A stretch of DNA of 38,856 bases from Acidobacteriota bacterium (lineage in GTDB: Bacteria > Acidobacteriota > Vicinamibacteria > Vicinamibacterales > UBA2999), in NCBI GenBank assembly GCA_027622905.1, contig JAQBVV010000015.1, positions 1-38,856 of the forward strand. Direction: 5' to 3'. A model generated the notes under the pieces. It had not been told where the DNA came from. It saw nothing but the letters and a program-made list of their open reading frames with translations, and ran no database searches. Made by a program: the position numbers and the translations under genes. Shown here in pieces: positions 8,077 to 17,249 of this stretch; positions within the stretch are counted from its first letter, which is position 1, and each line of letters begins with the position of its first letter.

Positions 8077-10377
8077 CTACTTCTTCAGCGTCACCATCTC
8101 GGGCCGATCGCTTCTCGGCATCACCGTACCGATGATCGTGCTCACCGCGTAGCCTCGCGCGCGAAGGTCGCGCACACACGACTCTGCCTCGGCGGCCGGT
8201 ACACCCGCCAGCAGTCCGCCCGACGTTTGCGGGTCGAAGAGCAACGCGAACCGCGGATCGGCGCCGGCATCCGGCGGATTCACGATCGCTCGCCGCAGTC
8301 GGACGTTCTGAGGCTGCAGAGAGCTAAGGATGCCCGCGCGTACCGTCTGCTCGGCTCCGTCAAGAATCGGCAACGTACCCAGCTCGAGTTCGGCGTCGAC
8401 ACTGGACGCCTTCAGCATCTCGACAAGATGCCCGAGCAGGCCGAATCCCGTGACGTCCGTGCACGCGGTGGCGCTGTGCGCCAGCAACGCACGGGCGGCA
8501 TCGCGATTGGACTGCAGCATCGACGCAACCGCCGAAGCGATCCACCGGCCCCTGGCTCTGTGACGCATGTCGGCCGCAAACAGCGTCCCGGTGCCGAGCG
8601 CCTTGGTGAGAATCAACCGGTCGCCCGGCTGGAGCCCCGCCTTTCGGAGAACGCGGCCTGGGTCCACCCGACCGTGCACGGCAAACCCGAGGCCGAGTTC
8701 GGCGCCTTCACTCGTATGCCCGCCGAGCAGCTTCGCCCCCGCCTCGCGCAGCACGATCGCCGCCCCGGCCATCACGTGCGTGAGCGTATCCTCGACCTTC
8801 GACTCGGGACCGTGCGGAACCGTGACGATCGCAAGAGCCGACTCGGCGTCTCCTCCCATCGCATACACATCGCTCAACGTATGGTGGGCGGCGATCTGCC
8901 CGAACACGTAGGGGTCGTCGAGCATCGAGCGGAAGAAATCGACCGTATGCACGACGGCTCCGCCGTCGGGGGTCTCCACCACTGCTGCGTCATCGGGAGC
9001 ATCGAGTCCGATCAGCACGGATCCGCGATCCTGGGCCGGCACGCGATCCAGCGCGCGCGTCAGCACCGACGCGCCCACCTTCGCGCCGCACCCTCCACAG
9101 CGCATCGCCGTCGCCGACAGCGCGGCGAGCGCCTCGGCGTCAGCCAGACCCGTCGGGACCTCTGGCACCGCGGCGGATACCATCTCGGGCAACTCGCTGA
9201 AGCGGCGCATGAATCGCCGATCGATCCAGTCCTTCCATCTCCACAGCCAGGCCCCCTCGAACGCAAAAGGACCGCGCGACGCGACGGCGTACTCGTCGCC
9301 GGTCGAGATCAGGCTGAGGAACTGGCGCTGGGGGCGATAGCTGGCGAGCGGCTGACCGAGCAGCGCCCTGCGCAGGTTGCGCTCCAGCGGACGGCCATGG
9401 CGCACCGCGAACACGCCGGATTTGGGACGCGGATACTCCGCCACCGACGCCACGTCACCCGAGGCGAACACATTCGCGTGTGACGAGGAGCGCAGCGTGT
9501 CCGACACCTGCACGAACCCGACGCCATCGACGGCGAGGCCGGACTCGGCCAGCCACGACGCCGCCGCGGCCTGCGTCGTCCACAGCACCTCGTCGATCTG
9601 ATGCGACTGCCCGTCGGCGGTGCGCAACCTCGACGGCAACACCTCCACGACAGGGCTCCCTGCATGCAGCCGAACACCGCGCTCGGCCAGGATCCGTTCG
9701 AAGATCCGGCGCACCGTCCGGTTGTGCGTCGGCAACAGTTCGCTGCTGTCGGTGAACAGGTGGTATTCGAGGTGGGCCACGTCGCGGCCCGCGCTCTTGC
9801 GCAGCGTGGCGACATGGTGCTGCACCGCCAGCAGCAGTTCCACGCCGCCGGCACCACCGCCAACCACGGCGATGCGGGTTGGCGAGGTCGTCTCCAGCAC
9901 CCGGGCGGAGAGCGCCATCCAGCGAGCCAGAAACTGGTCGATCGGCTTGACCGGAATGGCATGCTCGGCCGCGCCGGCGACCGTCACGTTCGGAGTGGAG
10001 CCGATGTCAATGGAGAGGACGTCGTAGGACACTGGCGGCCGCCGCGCGAACAACACCTGCCGGTTCGCCAGATCGAGCCCGGTCGCCTCATCGACGATCG
10101 ACCGGGCGTCGGCAAAGCGCGCGAGCATACGCAGGTCGATGTGCGCGTCATCGTAGCTGTAGTGTCCGGCGATGAGCCCGGGCAGCATGCCGGAGTAGGG
10201 TGTGTCGACGCCGCGCGACACGAGCGTGAGGCGCACGCCCGGCGGCAGGGGCCGCATGCCGAAGCGCTTCAGCACCGTGACGTGGCTGTGACCGCCGCCG
10301 AGCAGCACGAGGTCTTTCAGAATCGGAACGGACGTCAGCACGGCACCTTCACAGGATCCGCCGTAGGTCGCCAACAC
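8077..10377 (-). CDS. selD: fused pyridine nucleotide-disulfide oxidoreductase (NDH-like) and selenophosphate synthetase SelD; alternative GTG start near 10341
   Basis: N-terminal half: LVLLGGGHSHVTVLKRF, IAVVGGGAGGVEL, VFASGDVA. C-terminal half: MRCGGCGAKVG, DAAVVETPDGGAVVHTVDFF, GGHTSEGAELGLGFAVHG, DVTGFGLLGHL. Confidence 0.94.
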   Translation of the reverse strand: MLATYGGSCEGAVLTSVPILKDLVLLGGGHSHVTVLKRFGMRPLPPGVRLTLVSRGVDTPYSGMLPGLIAGHYSYDDAHIDLRMLARFADARSIVDEATGLDLANRQVLFARRPPVSYDVLSIDIGSTPNVTVAGAAEHAIPVKPIDQFLARWMALSARVLETTSPTRIAVVGGGAGGVELLLAVQHHVATLRKSAGRDVAHLEYHLFTDSSELLPTHNRTVRRIFERILAERGVRLHAGSPVVEVLPSRLRTADGQSHQIDEVLWTTQAAAASWLAESGLAVDGVGFVQVSDTLRSSSHANVFASGDVASVAEYPRPKSGVFAVRHGRPLERNLRRALLGQPLASYRPQRQFLSLISTGDEYAVASRGPFAFEGAWLWRWKDWIDRRFMRRFSELPEMVSAAVPEVPTGLADAEALAALSATAMRCGGCGAKVGASVLTRALDRVPAQDRGSVLIGLDAPDDAAVVETPDGGAVVHTVDFFRSMLDDPYVFGQIAAHHTLSDVYAMGGDAESALAIVTVPHGPESKVEDTLTHVMAGAAIVLREAGAKLLGGHTSEGAELGLGFAVHGRVDPGRVLRKAGLQPGDRLILTKALGTGTLFAADMRHRARGRWIASAVASMLQSNRDAARALLAHSATACTDVTGFGLLGHLVEMLKASSVDAELELGTLPILDGAEQTVRAGILSSLQPQNVRLRRAIVNPPDAGADPRFALLFDPQTSGGLLAGVPAAEAESCVRDLRARGYAVSTIIGTVMPRSDRPEMVTLKK

Positions 10378-12238
10378 GTCGCGTCACGCGCTCGCGGTCG
10401 AGATACTCGAGCAGCAGGATGGCGTATTTCCGCGTCAGATCGAAATGCTTCTTGAACGTCGCCACGTCGAGCGTCCCGGTGCCGTTCTGTTTCAGCGCGT
10501 GGACCTCGATCTTGAGTCGATCGAGCGCCGGCGCGTCGAAGAGAAGGTCGCCGGCTCTGACGAGCACACCCCGACGGCCCATCATGACGCCCATACGATT
10601 GACCACCTCCGGCGACACGCCGATCGCCCGCGCCAGCGCCGCTGGGTCCGGCGGCGCCAGCGCCGCTGTCCGCAGCGTGTCAAGCATGACGTCACGCGCG
10701 CGCGCTTCCTCGTCGGTCAACGCGACGGCATGTCCCGCCAAAGCAACACGCTCGCGCGCAACCACCGCCTTGCCGGCTACCAGCCTCCGAAGCGCCTCGT
10801 CGTACACCGAAACCGGCGCGCCCGCGAACAGGCGTTCGCGAAGCTCCTCGCGCGGCATGCCGTCCTCGAGCGGGTGGCGCGCGTGGTACTTCTTGAGCGC
10901 GTCGAGCATGAGTGGCTCGACCACCGAGAGGCGTGACGCCGCGACAAGCACGGCGCCGATGCGCGCAGCCTGTCCGTCCCTCACGAGTCGCGCCTCGAGC
11001 GCCTCGCATTCGTCCACCGGCACGCCGGCACGACTGGCGAGCTGACCGACGGGAAGACCGGCGAGTCCCGCCTCCTCGACCATCCCCATCACCGCCTCGT
11101 CCGGAGCGTCGGCCTCGCTGAGGCGCGCAAAACGCGCGGCTCCCGCCGCGGTCCTCACCCCCCTGCGAGGCGGCGAGGGATCGAGGACCGTACCTCCGGC
11201 AATTGTCGACAGCGGGGAGTACGCACGAAGGATGAACCGGTCGCCTCGCACCAGCACGGCTGGCGCCTCCAGATGGATGCGCGCGAACGCGCAGGCACCC
11301 GGCTCGACGTGTGGACCCTCGGACAACGCGACCCGGCCAAGCAACTCACGCGTGCCCTGGTGAAACCTGACCCGGCCGCCGTGCCGCAGCGGCCTGGCCG
11401 ATTCGAGCAACTCGACGCGCACGTCAACATGCCGCGTGACGGTCACCGCGCCGGACCGGGTGAGCGTCTCGCCGCGGCTGACGTCTGCCACTTCAAGACC
11501 GGCGATATTGACGGCCGCGCGCTGTCCGGCCAGGGCCTCTGCCTCCAGCGCGCCGTGAACCTGCAGGCCGCGCACCTTGACCGTGCGGCCGGATGGCTGG
11601 AGTACCAGGTCCTCATCCTGTGCGAGCCGGCCGGACAGTAGCGTGCCGGTGGCGACCGTACCGAAACCCTTCATCGAGAATACGCGGTCCACGGGCAGGC
11701 GCGGTGGCCCCTGGGAGGCGCGCCGTCGCACGGACGTGGCCAGCCTGGCGAGAACGAGCCTCAGGTTCTCCAGCCCGCTCCCGCTGCGAGCGGACACCGC
11801 GAGCACGGGCGCCCCTTCCAGGAATGATCCGGCAACCAGTTCTTCGACTTCGAGACGCACGACATCGAGCATGGCGTCATCGGACAGATCGGACTTCGTG
11901 ATCACCACCAGTCCGGCGGGCACACGAAGCAACCGGCAGATCTCGAAGTGCTCCCGAGTCTGCGGCATCACGGATTCGTCGGCGGCAACGTGCAGCATCA
12001 CCAGGTCCATGCCACCGACGCCGGCGAGCATGTTCCGGACGAACCGTTCGTGCCCCGGGACGTCGACAAACGACAGCGCGATGCCGTCTTCGACGGTGTG
12101 GGCAAAACCGAGATCGATGGTGATGCCGCGCGCCTTCTCCTCGCGCAGGCGGTCGGGATCGGTGCCGGTCAGCGCCTGGACGAGCGCACTCTTCCCGTGA
12201 TCGATGTGCCCGGCGGTTCCGACGACGACATGCTGCAT
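10349..12238 (-). CDS. selB: selenocysteine-specific translation elongation factor SelB
   Basis: [73 protein letters not shown]-terminal winged-helix region ending [27 protein letters not shown]. Confidence 0.96.
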   Translation of the reverse strand: MQHVVVGTAGHIDHGKSALVQALTGTDPDRLREEKARGITIDLGFAHTVEDGIALSFVDVPGHERFVRNMLAGVGGMDLVMLHVAADESVMPQTREHFEICRLLRVPAGLVVITKSDLSDDAMLDVVRLEVEELVAGSFLEGAPVLAVSARSGSGLENLRLVLARLATSVRRRASQGPPRLPVDRVFSMKGFGTVATGTLLSGRLAQDEDLVLQPSGRTVKVRGLQVHGALEAEALAGQRAAVNIAGLEVADVSRGETLTRSGAVTVTRHVDVRVELLESARPLRHGGRVRFHQGTRELLGRVALSEGPHVEPGACAFARIHLEAPAVLVRGDRFILRAYSPLSTIAGGTVLDPSPPRRGVRTAAGAARFARLSEADAPDEAVMGMVEEAGLAGLPVGQLASRAGVPVDECEALEARLVRDGQAARIGAVLVAASRLSVVEPLMLDALKKYHARHPLEDGMPREELRERLFAGAPVSVYDEALRRLVAGKAVVARERVALAGHAVALTDEEARARDVMLDTLRTAALAPPDPAALARAIGVSPEVVNRMGVMMGRRGVLVRAGDLLFDAPALDRLKIEVHALKQNGTGTLDVATFKKHFDLTRKYAILLLEYLDRERVTRRVGDLRRIL

Positions 12239-12316
12239 TCGGCCAACGGCCTCCGCACGGAACATATCATCGCGGCACGCACATCCCGTAGCGGCCCGTG
12301 GTGGCCACGGGCTGCC

Positions 12317-12337
12317 AGTCCCCTGGGACCGTGAATC
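12317..12337. promoter_or_regulatory. left arm of a 21 bp perfect inverted repeat in the selB/selC divergent region
   Basis: AGTCCCCTGGGACCGTGAATC, exact reverse complement of 12458-12478; contains dyad GTCCC-CT-GGGAC. Confidence 0.6.
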
Positions 12338-12457
12338 GTTGCCCAAGTCCTGCAGCGCGGCGCCCGAATGGCAAGGCGCGACGACCGAGAATATTGAGCA
12401 TATTTGAGGGAGGAGCAACGCCGCCAGTCGGGATGCCCCGCGCGGGAATTGTGTGAG

Positions 12458-12478
12458 GATTCACGGTCCCAGGGGACT
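12458..12478. promoter_or_regulatory. right arm of the 21 bp inverted repeat, abutting a possible selC -10 (TAGACT, 12478-12483)
   Basis: GATTCACGGTCCCAGGGGACT; dyad GTCCC-AG-GGGAC at 12466-12477. Confidence 0.6.
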
Positions 12479-12489
12479 AGACTCTGGGA

Positions 12490-12585
12490 GGAAGCGAACG
12501 GGGCCCGGTGGCCCTCCCGGTCTTCAAAACCGGTCGCTCGTCGCTTAGCGGGGAGGCTGGGTTCGACTCCCAGGCGCTTCCGCCA
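12490..12585 (+). tRNA. selC: tRNA-Sec (selenocysteine, anticodon UCA), CCA encoded
   Basis: Acceptor GGAAGCG/CGCTTCC+GCCA, long D-stem GGGGCC-CGGT-GGCCCT, anticodon arm CCGGT-CTTCAAA-ACCGG, long variable arm, T-arm CTGGG-TTCGACT-CCCAG; next to selB. Confidence 0.95.
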
Positions 12586-12599
12586 CTACCTCCGCCCGG

Positions 12600-13934
12600 T
12601 CAGATCGCGCGCAGGACTTTCGCGATGGTGTCCAGTGCCCAGGCTGTCTCGTCGTCGCTGATGACGTAGGGCGGCATGAAGTACACGATGCGGCCGAGCG
12701 GGCGGATCAACAGGTTCTGCTCCAGAAACGCAGCTGCGAGCCTGGGGCCGATCTCGTCGAAGTAGCCGCTACTGGCATCGGTCGCCGGATTCGAGTCCAG
12801 CTCGATGGCGCCGACCCCGCCGATCACTCGCACATCACCCACGATCGACAGCGCCCGGAGCGGTTCGAGTCCCTCGCGGAGCTGCTGTTCGAGGCGACCG
12901 ATCCGTGCCAGCACATCCCTCTCCAGAAACAGGTCGAGGCTGGCCACGCCGACCGCGCATGCCAGCGGGTTCGCAGCGTACGAGTGACCGTGGAAGAACG
13001 TCTTCTGGCGATCGTCGCTCAGGAATGCCTCGTAGATCGCTTCGGTCGCCACCGAAGCGCCGAGCGGCAGGTAGCCCGCAGTGATCCCCTTCGAAAGGCA
13101 GATGATGTCAGGCGTCACCGAGGCGTGCTCGCAGGCGAACATTCGGCCCGTGCGGCCGAATCCGGTGAGCACTTCGTCGGCGATCATCAGCGTCCCGTAG
13201 CTGTCGCACAGTCGCCTGACGCCGGCGAGAAACTCGGCTGGCCAGACGATCATGCCCCCCACGCCCTGCAGCATGGGTTCGACGAGCACCGCCGCGACCG
13301 TGGCGCCTCGCTCCCGCAGCAACGACTCGAGTGCGTTCAGGCACTCGATCTGGCATGTGGAGCGCTCGAGCCCGACCGGACAGCGGTAACAGTACGGCTC
13401 GTGCGTCCGCGTCACCGGGAACAACAGCGGTGTGAACGGCTCGGTGAAACTCGACGCTGCGCTGACCGACATGGCGCCGATGGTGTCGCCGTGGTACGCG
13501 CGGTCCAGCGTGATGAACGACCGGCGTTCGTCCCGGCCCGTGTTCCGCCAGTACTGCCAGGCCATCTTCAGCGCCACCTCGACGGCGGTCGAGCCGTTGT
13601 CGGAGTAGAAGACGCGCGTGAGACCGGGTGGGAGGATCTCGACCAGGCGCTCGGCGAGATCGATCGCGGGTGCGTGCGTGCAACCGGCAAAGATCACGTG
13701 CTCGAGCTGGCTTGCCTGCGCGGCCAGCGCCGCGTTGAGCCTCGGATGCGCGTGGCCGTGAAGATTGACCCACCAGGAGGAGATCCCGTCGAGGATCTTC
13801 CGGCCATCCTCTGTGTAGAGGTAGACGCCGCGACCTTTCACGATCGGCAGCGGGGGCCGACTGGTCCACGCCTGCGTGTACGGATGCCAGGAGTGCTGAC
13901 GATCGCGGTCGATGAGGTGCAGCGGATCACCCAT
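12600..13934 (-). CDS. bioA: adenosylmethionine-8-amino-7-oxononanoate aminotransferase BioA
   Basis: HSWHPYTQ, GISSWWVNLHGHAHPRLN, VFYSDNGSTAVEVALKMAWQYW, ADEVLTGFGRTGRMFA. Confidence 0.94.
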   Translation of the reverse strand: MGDPLHLIDRDRQHSWHPYTQAWTSRPPLPIVKGRGVYLYTEDGRKILDGISSWWVNLHGHAHPRLNAALAAQASQLEHVIFAGCTHAPAIDLAERLVEILPPGLTRVFYSDNGSTAVEVALKMAWQYWRNTGRDERRSFITLDRAYHGDTIGAMSVSAASSFTEPFTPLLFPVTRTHEPYCYRCPVGLERSTCQIECLNALESLLRERGATVAAVLVEPMLQGVGGMIVWPAEFLAGVRRLCDSYGTLMIADEVLTGFGRTGRMFACEHASVTPDIICLSKGITAGYLPLGASVATEAIYEAFLSDDRQKTFFHGHSYAANPLACAVGVASLDLFLERDVLARIGRLEQQLREGLEPLRALSIVGDVRVIGGVGAIELDSNPATDASSGYFDEIGPRLAAAFLEQNLLIRPLGRIVYFMPPYVISDDETAWALDTIAKVLRAI

Positions 13935-13937
13935 GGC

Positions 13938-14141
13938 TCAGCCCTCCACGATTCGCGGCAAGACGGCGCTGGCGAAACTCAGCAGCAGGGCCTGCGCAGG
14001 TCCGTCGAGGCGGGAGAGAAGACGCGCCGTCTCGCCGGGCGACAGCTCGTCGAGAAACAGATGCAGCTCGTCTCGATCGCCGCGCACCCGGATCTCGGAG
14101 ACGAGTTCCCATGGTTCGCGGGCGGAAGCGCTCATCTCCAT
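13938..14141 (-). CDS. 67 aa protein resembling the start of an MgtE N-terminal (intracellular) domain; possible remnant or small protein
   Basis: ELHLFLDELSPGETARLLSRLDGPAQALLLSF pattern; ends 3 nt before the bioA ATG. Confidence 0.45.
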   Translation of the reverse strand: MEMSASAREPWELVSEIRVRGDRDELHLFLDELSPGETARLLSRLDGPAQALLLSFASAVLPRIVEG

Positions 14142-14609
14142 CGGTGACGTTCCCCTGACATGGTGCCGCTGCAGTGCGGCGAAGGCGACGTGAGGGGATC
14201 TTACTGGAGACAGTTGGGGGTGGCCTTCGACGCACCGGGGATGGCGAGGGCAACCGCGACGCGAGCACGCACCCGTGCAGTCGTTCTATGCGCCTGAGTG
14301 TGTGACCGAGTCGGGCCCGTTCGACCCGGAGGGAGGCTGCAATTCCACGTCCATGGCCTTTCCTGCCGTCGAGAATCCGGTGCCATTACCTCGTTGTAAT
14401 CCCCTGACACCATTCGGGACGGAAAGTCACGCGGGAGTGTCGCGAGAGTGCCTTGAGCTGGTTCCCCCCTATAATCAGGCCCAACTCCGATGTCCATGAC
14501 TCCCGACACGCGCCTCGGCGTCTGCGAAGTCCACAGAGTGGTGTCGCACGGTGACTGACGACATTTCTGATTCCGCCCATGGCGCGGCTGATCGGTTAGA
14601 GGGTCGTCA

Positions 14610-15959
14610 ATGGGCGTGCTGAAGCGGACCGCCAGGCCTTTCGTCATCTTCGTCGAGCGGTATTACCCGGATCCGTTCGTCTTCGTGATCGCCCTGACCG
14701 CGGTCACGCTCGTTGCCGCGGTCGTGCTCACCGGCTCGTCCGTCACGCTGGCGCTCACGAGCTGGGGTGACGGACTCCCCTTGCTGCTCGCGTTCATGGC
14801 GCAGATCGCCGTGACCCTCATCACCGCACATGCGCTTGCGCAGACAGACACCGTGGGTCGTTTACTCACGTGGCTGGGCACGCAGCCACGGAGCGCCGCT
14901 CAGTGCTACCTCCTCGTCGCGCTTGTCAGCGGCATCGCGAGCCTGCTGTCCTGGGGCATCGGCTTGATCGCCGGCGCGATCATCGCCCGCCAGGTCGCAG
15001 TGCAGGCCAGCGAGCGCGGCATTCGCGTCCATTACCCGCTACTGGTCGCCTGCGCGTATGCCGGATTCTCGGTCTGGCACATGGGGTACTCGGGGTCTGC
15101 GCCCCTGTTTGTCGCTACCCCCGGCAACGCCATGGAGGACGCCATCGGCCGGCTGATTCCGGTACAGGAGACCATGCTCGCCCGCTGGAATGTCCTGGGC
15201 GCTTTTTTCAGCCTGATCGTGATCGCGGCTACCTGCGCGCTGATGCATCCGAACGAAGAAGAGGTGATCGAGGCGCCGGTGGACAAACTCAGGGCCGCGG
15301 AGGCTCGCGATGCGGAACGGGCCTCCGTCGATTCTGTCGCCGAGCGCCTGGACAACAGTCGGTCCTTGTCGGTGACGCTCGCACTGCTATTGAGTGGCTA
15401 TCTGGCCCACTGGTTCTGGACACGGGGATTCGAGCTGACCCTGGATGTCGTCAACTGGACCTTCCTGTGCCTGGGGCTGTGGCTCGCTCGCTCCCCGGTT
15501 CACTACATCCGGCTCGTCAGGAATGCCGGAACCGCCGTGTCGCCCGTGCTCATCCAGTATCCGTTTTACGCGGGCATCATGGGCATGATGGCGGGCACGG
15601 GACTGGTTGCGTTACTGTCCGACTGGTTCGCGCGGATCGCCAGCACCCAGTCCCTGCCTTTCTGGGCATTCGTGTCTGGAGGCATCGTGAACTTCTTCGT
15701 CCCGTCCGGGGGTGGCCAGTGGGCGGTGCAGGGGCCGATCTTCATCGAAGCCGCCAAGACCCTTGGGACCGATCCGGCCTTGATCGTCATGGGCGTGGCG
15801 TACGGTGACCAGTGGAGCAATCTGATCCAGCCGTTCTGGGCGATTCCCATGCTGGCCGTTGCGGGCCTGCATCTCAGACAGATGATGGGCTACACCTTCG
15901 TCATCTTCATCGTCACCTTCTTCACCTTCGGTACCACGATCTTCCTCGCGGCCCGCTGA
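14610..15959 (+). CDS. atoE: AtoE-family short-chain fatty acid transporter
   Basis: Multiple TM segments; FVERYYPDPFVFVIALT, SLLSWGIGLIAGAI, FSVWHMGYSGSAPLFVATPGN, NFFVPSGGGQWAVQGPI. Confidence 0.88.
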   Translation: MGVLKRTARPFVIFVERYYPDPFVFVIALTAVTLVAAVVLTGSSVTLALTSWGDGLPLLLAFMAQIAVTLITAHALAQTDTVGRLLTWLGTQPRSAAQCYLLVALVSGIASLLSWGIGLIAGAIIARQVAVQASERGIRVHYPLLVACAYAGFSVWHMGYSGSAPLFVATPGNAMEDAIGRLIPVQETMLARWNVLGAFFSLIVIAATCALMHPNEEEVIEAPVDKLRAAEARDAERASVDSVAERLDNSRSLSVTLALLLSGYLAHWFWTRGFELTLDVVNWTFLCLGLWLARSPVHYIRLVRNAGTAVSPVLIQYPFYAGIMGMMAGTGLVALLSDWFARIASTQSLPFWAFVSGGIVNFFVPSGGGQWAVQGPIFIEAAKTLGTDPALIVMGVAYGDQWSNLIQPFWAIPMLAVAGLHLRQMMGYTFVIFIVTFFTFGTTIFLAAR

Positions 15960-16026
15960 CCGAGCTACTTGAGACCGCCCGATCCAGACTCCGCACCCGT
16001 TTATGAAAGCGGGTCGGGTCCGGATC

Positions 16027-16133
16027 TAGAGCGTTTTTCGATTCGGTGGAGACCGAAAAACGCGGGAAAGCGCTTTTCGAAAAGGCCTGGCCCATGCGAG
16101 AAGTCCTAGCAGCCCGAAACGAAAAGCGCTCTA
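16027..16133. repeat. palindromic interspersed element, copy B (107 bp)
   Basis: TAGAGCGTTTTTCGATTCGG...AACGAAAAGCGCTCTA; near-identical to copies A and C. Confidence 0.92.
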
Positions 16134-16151
16134 GTGGCACGATAGGTGTGA

Positions 16152-16829
16152 ATGTCGGCCCGTGTTCTGCCTGATCAAGCCCTGCGCCGTCGCTTCCGCC
16201 GATGTCTACTCGGCTGGTACGACGTACACGGGCGTGACCTGCCGTGGCGCAACACTTCGGACCCGTACCACATCCTGGTCTCCGAGATGATGCTGCAGCA
16301 GACACAGGTCGACCGGGTGATTCCGAAGTATCACGAGTGGCTCGACAGGTATCCCTCTCTCGACGCGCTTGCCGCGGCTCACGGGAAAGAGGTGACCCGC
16401 ACCTGGCGACCGCTCGGCTACAACATCCGACCACGACGCCTCCACGCCATCGCCCGCGAGTCGGTCGCCCGCTACGGCAGTCGCCTTCCCTCGGACGAGG
16501 ACACGCTCCTGTCGTTCAAGGGCATCGGCGCCTACACGGCGGGTGCGATCCGCAGCTTCGCGTTCGGGCAACGGGCGGCCATTGTCGATACCAACGTGGC
16601 GCGCATCCTGTTCCGGATCTTCGTCAATCGGGGTGACGCGAAGGCGCATGCGATGCGCAAGCACATGTGGACGCTGTCGCAGGCGCTGCTACCGCGCAAG
16701 CGCGTCTTCGACTTCAATCAGGCCCTCATGGACCTTGGCGCCACGGTCTGTATTGCTCGGAAACCGAAGTGCTCGGCATGCCCGATGGCTGGGATGTGCC
16801 GTTCCTATCCGGCTGCGGGAGCGGTCTGA
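16152..16829 (+). CDS. mutY: short A/G-specific adenine glycosylase (MutY catalytic domain with 4Fe-4S motif, no C-terminal domain)
   Basis: SEMMLQQTQVDRVIPKY, FKGIGAYTAGAI (HhH), VDTNVARIL (catalytic D), C-X6-C-X2-C-X5-C cluster. Confidence 0.87.
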   Translation: MSARVLPDQALRRRFRRCLLGWYDVHGRDLPWRNTSDPYHILVSEMMLQQTQVDRVIPKYHEWLDRYPSLDALAAAHGKEVTRTWRPLGYNIRPRRLHAIARESVARYGSRLPSDEDTLLSFKGIGAYTAGAIRSFAFGQRAAIVDTNVARILFRIFVNRGDAKAHAMRKHMWTLSQALLPRKRVFDFNQALMDLGATVCIARKPKCSACPMAGMCRSYPAAGAV

Positions 16830-16834
16830 CAGGC

Positions 16835-17233
16835 ATGAGTGCGCCCGCCATCGTTGTCGTCGCCGCAGTCATCGAAGACGCCGATCGATTCCTCCTGACG
16901 CGCCGGCAACCGGGTGTCCACCTGGAGGGGATGTGGGAGTTTCCAGGTGGCAAGATCGATCCTGGCGAGACGCACGAAACCGCGCTCCGCCGCGAACTAC
17001 TGGAAGAACTTGGCGTCGAGGCCGACGTCGGCGCGTGCGTGCACCGAACGGAGCACTCTTACCCCGACCGAAACGTCGAACTGCACTTCTACCGGTGCGA
17101 CCTCAAGGGCGCACCGCGGCCGACGCTGGGGCAGGAGATGCGATGGGTGCGGCGGGACGAGCTTTCGTCGCTTGCGTTTCCTCCGGCCGACACGGAGCTG
17201 ATCGACATGCTCGTGTCATCGGACGGCCGCTGA
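16835..17233 (+). CDS. mutT: MutT-type (deoxy)nucleoside triphosphate pyrophosphohydrolase (Nudix)
   Basis: Complete Nudix box GGKIDPGETHETALRRELLEELGV; starts 5 nt after the mutY stop. Confidence 0.85.
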   Translation: MSAPAIVVVAAVIEDADRFLLTRRQPGVHLEGMWEFPGGKIDPGETHETALRRELLEELGVEADVGACVHRTEHSYPDRNVELHFYRCDLKGAPRPTLGQEMRWVRRDELSSLAFPPADTELIDMLVSSDGR

Positions 17234-17249
17234 CGGACGCCTCCGCGTC

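Noticed and set aside
8053-8079. TAGAGCGCTACG near the selD stop as a fourth copy of the TAGAGCG repeat
   Set aside because: Only the first eight bases match; the rest of the 105 bp consensus is absent.
10630-10668. 15 bp direct repeat GCGCCAGCGCCGCTG with 24 bp period inside selB
   Set aside because: In-frame Ala/Pro-rich coding repetition in a GC-rich linker region; no sign of a separate function.
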